18,645 nt of DNA from JBFHNV01 sp965365655 (GTDB lineage Bacteria > Pseudomonadota > Gammaproteobacteria > HK1), in assembly GCA_965365655.1 (NCBI GenBank), contig CBDUCN010000066.1, forward strand, positions 1 through 18,645. The letters run 5' to 3'. Positions 13,769-18,645 of this stretch are shown here, piece after piece. Each line of letters begins with the position of its first letter. Positions within the stretch are counted from its first letter, which is position 1. The position numbers and the translations under genes are program-made. Under the pieces are notes generated by a model. It was not told the DNA's origin and made no database searches. It saw only the letters and a program-made list of their open reading frames with translations.

Positions 13769-14098
13769 CTACGCGGCGCGCGGCGGGGGGAAGAAGCCCA
13801 CCGGCGTCATGAGCCGGTTCTCCTGGGCGTCCAGCGCGCCCAGCTTCGCGCTCTCCTGGGTGTAGGCCAGCCACTCCGGGTCCGCCCACATCGCGGCGCG
13901 GCGCTGCTCGCGGTCGCCCGCGTTCTCGTACACCCAGATGTGCACGTACTGGTTCGGGTTGCCGGTCTCGGTGGTCATGTACGCGAGCGGCTGGCCCAGG
14001 TGGCGGGTCTGCGGCGTCTTGCCCATGCGCTCGTAGAGCGCGAGGTGGGCCTTCAGGGTGCCGGGTCGGCAGGTGTAGGTGCGCACGTCGAGCAGCAT
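13769..14098 (-). CDS. NIPSNAP family protein
   Basis: 109 aa from ATG 14098, with AAGGAG seven bases upstream. The pattern MLLDVRTYTCRPGTLKAHLALYE, PLAYMTTETGNPNQYVHIWVYE, RRAAMWADPEWLAY and a C-terminal Pro-rich end fits the NIPSNAP/dimeric alpha-beta barrel family of about 100-110 residues. These small proteins share the ABM fold; bacterial members are often placed beside catabolic enzymes, and their biochemical role is poorly known. It diverges from the GST-leuC-leuD cluster, with a 188-bp intergenic region carrying -10-like boxes for both directions. No signal peptide, so cytoplasmic. Confidence 0.88.
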   Translation of the reverse strand: MLLDVRTYTCRPGTLKAHLALYERMGKTPQTRHLGQPLAYMTTETGNPNQYVHIWVYENAGDREQRRAAMWADPEWLAYTQESAKLGALDAQENRLMTPVGFFPPPRAA

Positions 14099-14164
14099 GG
14101 GGACTCCTTGGGCGAGACGGGACGGACGATGAGGCGACGGCCGGCGGCGCGGCGCCGGGGCGAC

Positions 14165-14170
14165 ATTGTA
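14165..14170 (-). promoter_or_regulatory. Candidate -10 (TACAAT) for the NIPSNAP gene
   Basis: On the minus strand TACAAT (plus strand ATTGTA) is a five-of-six match to TATAAT and lies 66 bases before the NIPSNAP start. The -35 position (CTCGCC) is poor. Confidence 0.4.
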
Positions 14171-14232
14171 GAGACTGCCGCCGCTTCGGCGAGCCGGGTG
14201 TCGCGTCCCCCGCCGCGCCGGCGGCCATGGAT

Positions 14233-14238
14233 TAACAT
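14233..14238 (+). promoter_or_regulatory. Candidate -10 (TAACAT) for the GST-leuC-leuD cluster
   Basis: TAACAT within GGATTAACATCGCG is one of the few AT-rich spots in this region and lies 48 bases before the GST start codon. No clear -35. Confidence 0.35.
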
Positions 14239-14286
14239 CGCGCGGCCCGGCCGCCACCCCCCGGCGCCGGCCCGCGAGGAGCCCCC

Positions 14287-14895
14287 ATGGAACTGTTCTA
14301 CGCCGACCTCTCCCCCTTCGCCCGCAAGGTGCGCGCCGTGATCGAGGAGAAGGGCCTCGCCGGCCGCGTGACCCTCACCGCGGTCAATCCGTACGAGGCG
14401 CCGGAGCGCCTGCACGCCGCGAACCCGCTGTGCAAGGTGCCCACCCTCGTGACCGACGACGGCACCGCGCTGTTCGACAGCCCTGTGATCTGCGAGTACC
14501 TGGACACCCTGGGCGACGGGCCGCGCCTGCTGCCGGCCGAGGGACCCGCGCGCTTCGAGGTGCTGCGCCGCAACGCGATGGTGGGCGGCATCATGGACAT
14601 CGCGTTCGCGCTGGCCTGCGAGGTGCATCGCCGCGAGCCCGGCGAGCGCTCGCAGAAGTGGATCGCGCACTGGTGCACCGCGATCCTGCGCACCGTCGAC
14701 GCGCTGGAGGCGGAGATCGGCGAGTGGCCGGACGCGGTCGACATGGCCCAGGTGACCGCCGGCTGCACGCTGGGCTACCTCGACGTGCGGCTGAAGGACC
14801 AGGTGGACTGGCGCGAGGGGCATCCGGAGGTGGCGGCGTGGTACGAGGAGTTCTCGAAGCGCCCGTCGATGATCGCCAGCGCCCCGAAGACCTGA
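14287..14895 (+). CDS. Glutathione S-transferase family protein
   Basis: 202 aa, the normal size of a soluble GST. The thioredoxin-like N-terminal domain (about 1-76) has SPFARKVRAVIEEKG with S9 as likely catalytic Ser. It also has the cis-Pro motif CKVPTLV and the glutathione gamma-Glu site FDSPVICEYLD. The helical C-terminal domain follows to the end. The ATG follows GAGGAGCCCCC. It conjugates or isomerises electrophilic substrates with glutathione in the cytoplasm; the substrate is unknown. It is the first gene of a probable operon with leuC (31 bp gap) and leuD (2 bp gap). GSTs of this kind also act in catabolic pathways, which fits the suggestion that the downstream dehydratase is not for leucine synthesis. 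Confidence 0.93.
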   Translation: MELFYADLSPFARKVRAVIEEKGLAGRVTLTAVNPYEAPERLHAANPLCKVPTLVTDDGTALFDSPVICEYLDTLGDGPRLLPAEGPARFEVLRRNAMVGGIMDIAFALACEVHRREPGERSQKWIAHWCTAILRTVDALEAEIGEWPDAVDMAQVTAGCTLGYLDVRLKDQVDWREGHPEVAAWYEEFSKRPSMIASAPKT

Positions 14896-14926
14896 GCCCC
14901 GGAACCCGGCGAGGAGACACAGGACG

Positions 14927-16333
14927 ATGCCCGGCAAGACCCTGTTCGAGAAGATCTGGGAACGCCACGTGGTGGTGGAGCGCGAGGACGGCCAGACGCT
15001 GCTCTACGTGGACCGCCACCTCGCCCACGACGGCTCCTTCAACGCGTTCCGCCGCCTGCGCGCGCAGGGGCGCCCGGTGCGCCGGCCGCAGCAGACCTTC
15101 GCGACGCCGGATCACTACGTGCCGACCGACACGGGCGACATCGCCGACGTGCGCGACCCCAAGGCACGCGAGATCATCGAGGCCATCGACGCCAACGCCG
15201 CGGACTTCGGCGTGCACCTGTTCCCGTGGGGCGACCGCCGCCAGGGCATCGCGCACGTGGTGGGGCCGGAACAGGGCATCACGCTGCCGGGGCTGACGAT
15301 GGTGTGCGGCGACTCCCACACCTCCACCCACGGCGCGCTGGGCTGCATCGCGTTCGGCATCGGCGCGTCCGAGGTGGCGCACGTGCTCGCGACGCAGGCG
15401 CTGTGGCAGCGCCGCCCGAAGACGATGCGCGTCACGGTGGACGGCGCGCTCGGATTCGGGGTCACGGCCAAGGACGTGATCCTCGCGATCATCCGCTCGA
15501 TCGGCACCGCGGGCGGCACCGGGCACGCGATCGAGTACACCGGCGACGCGATCCGCGGGCTGTCGATGGAGGGGCGCCTCACGCTGTGCAACATGACCAT
15601 CGAGGCCGGCAGCCGCGTCGGCATGGTCGCGCCGGACGACACCACCTACGCCTACATCGAGGGGCGCCCGTTCGCGCCGGCGGGCGCGAAGTGGGAGCGT
15701 GCGCTGGACTTCTGGCGCACGCTGCCGTCCGACGCCGACGCCTCGTTCGACACCGAGGTGCGCCTCGACGGCGCGGCCATCGCGCCGATGGTGACCTGGG
15801 GCAACAGCCCGCAGGACGCGGTGGCGATCGGCGACGCGGTGCCGGACCCGGACGCGGAGCCGGACGCGGACCGGCGCCGCGCGATGCGTGAGGCGCTGGA
15901 GTACATGGGCCTCGCCCCCGGCACGCCGATGCGCGAGGTCGCGGTGGACAAGGTGTTCATCGGCGCCTGCACCAACGCCCGCATCGAGGATCTGCGCGCC
16001 GCCGCAGCGGTCGCGCGCGGACGCCGCGCGCGGGTGCGCGCGCTGGTCGTGCCGGGCTCGGGGCTGGTCAAGGAGCAGGCCGAGCGCGAGGGCCTCGACA
16101 AGGTGTTCCTGGACGCGGGCTTCGAGTGGCGCCTGCCCGGCTGCTCCATGTGCGTCGCGATGAACGGCGACCTCGTGGGTCCCGGCGAGCGCTCGGCGTC
16201 GACCAGCAACCGCAACTTCCGCGGCCGCCAGGGCCCCGGCAGCCGCACCCACCTGGTGAGCCCGGCGATGGCGGCGGCCGCCGCCGTGACGGGACACTTC
16301 ACCGACGTTCGCGAGCTGATGGAGGGGGACTGA
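14927..16333 (+). CDS. leuC: 3-isopropylmalate dehydratase large subunit (LeuC family, aconitase superfamily)
   Basis: 468 aa, the length of bacterial LeuC (E. coli 466). VCGDSHTSTHGA, GTAGGTGHAIEY, LSMEGRLTLCNMTIEAGS and GCSMCVAMN are hallmark motifs. The [4Fe-4S] ligands are C348 (GACTNARIEDLR), C406 and C409 (CxxC). With LeuD the family isomerises 2-isopropylmalate to 3-isopropylmalate through dehydration and rehydration. Differences from the E. coli enzyme near the N-terminus: RHLAHDGSFNAF replaces RHLVHEVTSPQAF, and DHYVPT replaces DHNVST. The catalytic core is intact. Context: behind a GST, with leuD directly after, and no leuA or leuB. It may be the leucine enzyme in a scattered pathway or a paralogue for a related C4-C7 hydroxy-diacid. 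The start ATG follows GAGGAGACACAGGACG. Confidence 0.9.
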   Translation: MPGKTLFEKIWERHVVVEREDGQTLLYVDRHLAHDGSFNAFRRLRAQGRPVRRPQQTFATPDHYVPTDTGDIADVRDPKAREIIEAIDANAADFGVHLFPWGDRRQGIAHVVGPEQGITLPGLTMVCGDSHTSTHGALGCIAFGIGASEVAHVLATQALWQRRPKTMRVTVDGALGFGVTAKDVILAIIRSIGTAGGTGHAIEYTGDAIRGLSMEGRLTLCNMTIEAGSRVGMVAPDDTTYAYIEGRPFAPAGAKWERALDFWRTLPSDADASFDTEVRLDGAAIAPMVTWGNSPQDAVAIGDAVPDPDAEPDADRRRAMREALEYMGLAPGTPMREVAVDKVFIGACTNARIEDLRAAAAVARGRRARVRALVVPGSGLVKEQAEREGLDKVFLDAGFEWRLPGCSMCVAMNGDLVGPGERSASTSNRNFRGRQGPGSRTHLVSPAMAAAAAVTGHFTDVRELMEGD

Positions 16334-16335
16334 GC

Positions 16336-16944
16336 GTGGAAGCCTTCACGACCTTCGAGTCCGTCGCGGTGCCCATCGACATCGCGAACTGCGACACCGA
16401 CCAGATCATCCCGGCGCGCTTCCTGCGCTACTCGATGGATGACGGCGGCTACGACCGCTACCTGTTCCACGATCTGCGCTTCGACGGCGACGGCAACCCG
16501 CGCGAGGACTTCGTGTACAACCGCGCGCCGTTCCGCGACGGGCGCATCCTGGTCGCGGACGTCAACTGGGGCTGCGGGTCGTCGCGCGAGAACGCCGTGT
16601 ACGCGCTGGTCGCGAACGGCATCCGCGCGGTGATCGCGCCCAGCTTCGGCGACATCCACTACGGCAACTGCATGAAGCACGGCGTGCTGCCGGTGCGCCT
16701 GCCGCGCGAGACCTGCGACGCGATGCGCGCCGCGCTGCACGCGAATCCGGGCGCCCGCGTGGCGATCGACCTGCGGGCGCAGACGGTCACCGGCCCCGAC
16801 GGTGCGACGCACGCGTTCGAGATCGATCCCTTCGACAAGCACCGCATGCTGGAGGGGCTGGACGACATCGCGCTCACGCTCGAGTACGACGCCGACTTCG
16901 AGGCCTTCGAGCGGCGCCATCGGGAGGCCTACGACTGGCTCTGA
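16336..16944 (+). CDS. leuD: 3-isopropylmalate dehydratase small subunit (LeuD family)
   Basis: 202 aa from GTG 16336, two bases after the leuC stop; the end of leuC provides GGAGGGGG as ribosome binding site, so translation is coupled. The swivel domain is clear: PIDIANCDTDQIIPARFL (13-30), WGCGSSRENAVYAL (78-91), IAPSFGDIHYGNCMKHGVLPV (100-120). It supplies substrate-contacting residues to LeuC. Compared with E. coli LeuD, the substrate loop after the DTDxIIP motif reads RYSMDDGGYDRYLF instead of QKVTRTGFGAHLF. GSSREN replaces GSSREH and KHGVLPV replaces NNQLLPV. These changes sit in the specificity region, so a different or additional substrate is possible. The domain fold and length are normal. 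Confidence 0.9.
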   Translation: MEAFTTFESVAVPIDIANCDTDQIIPARFLRYSMDDGGYDRYLFHDLRFDGDGNPREDFVYNRAPFRDGRILVADVNWGCGSSRENAVYALVANGIRAVIAPSFGDIHYGNCMKHGVLPVRLPRETCDAMRAALHANPGARVAIDLRAQTVTGPDGATHAFEIDPFDKHRMLEGLDDIALTLEYDADFEAFERRHREAYDWL

Positions 16945-16998
16945 CAGGAGCTCCGGGGCACGCTCACGGCGCGGCGACGCACACCGGCCGTGCGCGAC

Positions 16999-17012
16999 GG
17001 TCACGCGTGACC
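16999..17012. promoter_or_regulatory. 14-bp perfect palindrome upstream of hutF
   Basis: GGTCACGCGTGACC is a perfect palindrome ending 40 bases before the hutF start. Outside it GCGCG (left) and CGCGC (right) continue the symmetry imperfectly. It could be an operator or a leader hairpin. It does not match the AT-rich HutC site I know of. Confidence 0.45.
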
Positions 17013-17052
17013 CGCGCGAGCCGTCGCGGCGCCGCCTCGCGATGACCGCCCC

Positions 17053-18399
17053 GTGACCGCACTGCACTTCCGCCACGCGCTGCTGCCCGGAGGGTGGGCG
17101 CGCGACGTGCGCATCGACGTCGACGCCGACGGGCACATCACGGCCGTCGGCACCGGCCAGCCCGGCCCCGGCGCCGCGATCGCCGTGCCCGGCGTGCCCA
17201 ACGTGCACAGCCACCTGTTCCAGCGCGCGATGGCCGGGCTCGCCGAGACGCGCAGCGGCGCCGACAGCTTCTGGAGCTGGCGCGACCTGATGTACCGCTT
17301 CCTCGCGCGCCTCGATCCGGAGCAGGTGCACGCGATCGCCGCGCAGGCCTGCGTCGAGATGCTGGAGGCGGGCTTCACGCACTGCGTCGAGTTCCACTAC
17401 CTGCACCACGACCCGCAGGGCCGCCCGTACGCCGAGCGCTGCGCGATGGCGCAGGCCGTGCTGCAGGCCGCGGCCGACACCGGCATCGGCATCACCCTGC
17501 TGCCGGTGCTCTACGCGCACTCCGACTTCGGCGGCGCGCCGGCGCTGCCCGCGCAGCGGCGCTTCGTGAACGATCTCGACGACTACCTGTCGCTGGCCGA
17601 CGCCTGCGCGCAGCGCGCACGCGGGATCGACTTCGCGCGCACCGGCCTCGCGGTGCATTCCCTGCGCGCGGTCACGCCGCCGCAGCTCGACGCCGTCGCG
17701 ACCGCGGCGCACGGCGCCCCGCTGCACCTGCACGTTGCCGAGCAGGAGCGCGAGGTCGACGCGTGCGTCGCGTGGAGCGGCGCGCGCCCGGTGCAATGGC
17801 TGCTGGATCACGCGCCGGTGGACGGGAGCTGGTGCCTGGTGCACGCGACCCACGTCGACGCATCGGAGTGCGCGGCGCTGGCGCGCAGCGGCGCGGTCGT
17901 CGGGCTGTGCCCGATCACCGAGGCCAACCTCGGCGACGGGATCTTCCCGGCGGCCGGCTTCGCGGCCGCCGGCGGGCGCTTCGGGGTGGGCTCCGACAGC
18001 AACGTCGAGATCGGCGCCGCGGAAGAGCTGCGGCTTCTGGAGTACGGGCAGCGGCTGAACGACCGCGCGCGCAACCGGATGGCCGCCGGCGGCTCCTGCG
18101 CGCGGGCGCTGCTCGACGGCGCCCTCGCCGGCGGCGCGCTGGCGGCGGGGATGGCGCTCGGGCGCATCGAGCCGGGCGCGCGCGCGGATCTCGTGGCGCT
18201 GGACGCGCAGCACCCGTCGCTGGCGGCGGCGAAGGACGACGGCTGGCTGGACGGCTGGGTGTTCGCCGCCGGCACGGCCGCGGTCAGCGACGTCTGGGTG
18301 GGCGGGCGCCGCCGGGTCTGCGGCGGCCGGCACGCCGCCCGCGAGCCCGTCGCGCGGCGCTACGTGCAGACGCTGAAGGCGCTGCTGCGCGACGCGTGA
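17053..18399 (+). CDS. hutF: Formimidoylglutamate deiminase
   Basis: 448 aa, typical for HutF (about 450). VPGVPNVHSHLFQRAMAGLAE, SFWSWRDLMY and MLEAGFTHCVEFHYLHHD are diagnostic of this amidohydrolase. Metal and catalytic residues: H52 and H54 (HxH), H227 and E230 in LHLHVAEQE, H264 or H267 in VHATHVD, D315 in GVGSDSNVEI. It deiminates N-formimino-L-glutamate to N-formyl-L-glutamate in the five-step histidine degradation route, releasing ammonia, in the cytoplasm. The start is GTG 17053 with no good Shine-Dalgarno; a four-codon reading frame (ATG 17042, MTAP) stops on bases overlapping this GTG, so re-initiation is conceivable. No hutH, hutU, hutI or hutG is in the window, so the rest of the pathway must lie elsewhere. 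It sits 108 bp after leuD. Confidence 0.94.
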   Translation: MTALHFRHALLPGGWARDVRIDVDADGHITAVGTGQPGPGAAIAVPGVPNVHSHLFQRAMAGLAETRSGADSFWSWRDLMYRFLARLDPEQVHAIAAQACVEMLEAGFTHCVEFHYLHHDPQGRPYAERCAMAQAVLQAAADTGIGITLLPVLYAHSDFGGAPALPAQRRFVNDLDDYLSLADACAQRARGIDFARTGLAVHSLRAVTPPQLDAVATAAHGAPLHLHVAEQEREVDACVAWSGARPVQWLLDHAPVDGSWCLVHATHVDASECAALARSGAVVGLCPITEANLGDGIFPAAGFAAAGGRFGVGSDSNVEIGAAEELRLLEYGQRLNDRARNRMAAGGSCARALLDGALAGGALAAGMALGRIEPGARADLVALDAQHPSLAAAKDDGWLDGWVFAAGTAAVSDVWVGGRRRVCGGRHAAREPVARRYVQTLKALLRDA

Positions 18400-18412
18400 G
18401 CGCGACGCGGCG

Positions 18413-18430
18413 CCGGGCATCCGCGCCCGG
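18413..18430 (+). terminator. Hairpin after hutF
   Basis: CCGGGC-ATCCGC-GCCCGG forms a perfect 6-bp stem 13 bases after the hutF stop. No T-tract follows; a direct repeat TCACGGGCG-T-TCACGGGCG (18431-18449) does. Confidence 0.3.
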
Positions 18431-18592
18431 TCACGGGCGTTCACGGGCGCGGCCGGCACGGCACGGACAGGCCATGCGCGGACACCGGTCCGGCGCCCGG
18501 CGGCGCCGTCCCCGGCCGACGCCGCCGCGCTGTCTTGGCGGCTGCGCGGGAACGCACGGCAGCGCCTGCGGGCTGCGGGGGCGCGACCAGCG

Positions 18593-18601
18593 TGCTATAA
18601 C
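18593..18601 (+). promoter_or_regulatory. Extended -10 promoter for a gene beyond the right edge
   Basis: TGCTATAAC fits an extended -10 (TGnTATAAT) with one mismatch, in a region otherwise lacking AT pairs. It would drive a rightward gene starting outside the window. The stretch 18431-18592 before it shows no gene. Confidence 0.5.
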
Positions 18602-18645
18602 GCCGCCCCATTCGCGCCGCCGGCAGGCGTGCCGGGCCGCTCGCA

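Noticed and set aside
14196..14286. Riboswitch or leucine attenuator upstream of GST-leuC-leuD
   Set aside because: The leader is short, has no run of Leu codons in a small frame and no recognisable aptamer or antiterminator pairing.
15652..18459. 935-codon minus-strand open frame opposite leuC, leuD and hutF
   Set aside because: Shadow frame; the plus strand encodes three full recognisable enzymes here.

Overview
The window is very GC-rich (roughly 70% or more by eye) and densely coded, with third codon positions almost always G or C. The gene content points to a Gram-negative proteobacterium, probably a high-GC beta- or gammaproteobacterium. It includes a two-partner secretion (TPS) pair that needs an outer membrane, a Tat-exported multicopper oxidase, HutF-type histidine degradation and LeuC/LeuD. 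No rRNA, tRNA, CRISPR array, insertion sequence or phage gene was seen. The species cannot be named from the sequence alone.

Left end (1-3283, minus strand): a TPS locus in the order tpsB (outer-membrane transporter), fecR-like gene (exported protein with two FecR domains) and tpsA (large exoprotein, only its first 65 codons inside the window). The tpsA GTG start overlaps the fecR stop, so the FecR-like protein looks like a built-in third partner of the TPS system.

3500-6530 (plus strand): a cupin and an ABM-type monooxygenase, each preceded by the same CCATAATC motif; a ~0.5 kb non-coding stretch with a short tandem repeat; an unknown 117-aa protein; a Crp/Fnr regulator; and a small exported 87-aa protein with a perfect 18-bp palindrome in its leader, closed by the only textbook intrinsic terminator of the window.

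6770-10000: pyroglutamyl peptidase (pcp, minus) diverges from an exported helical protein of unknown function (plus). That gene converges on a Tat-exported multicopper oxidase (minus).

10150-12900: a metal-dependent amidohydrolase (minus) diverges from a 370-aa GcvT-fold protein that closely resembles the DMSP demethylase DmdA (plus). A 14-bp perfect inverted repeat lies between the dmdA-like gene and the convergent second Crp/Fnr regulator.

12920-18400: the second Crp/Fnr regulator and a NIPSNAP protein (minus) diverge from a glutathione S-transferase-leuC-leuD cluster (plus), with hutF further downstream behind a 14-bp palindrome. No leuA or leuB is present, and the LeuC/LeuD substrate-side motifs differ from the E. 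coli pattern, so this may be a catabolic dehydratase rather than the leucine enzyme. The right 250 bp are non-coding and end with a promoter-like extended -10 for a gene beyond the window. Overall the window mixes small-molecule catabolic enzymes with two cyclic-nucleotide-type regulators and a secretion locus. Several intergenic palindromes look like operator sites.
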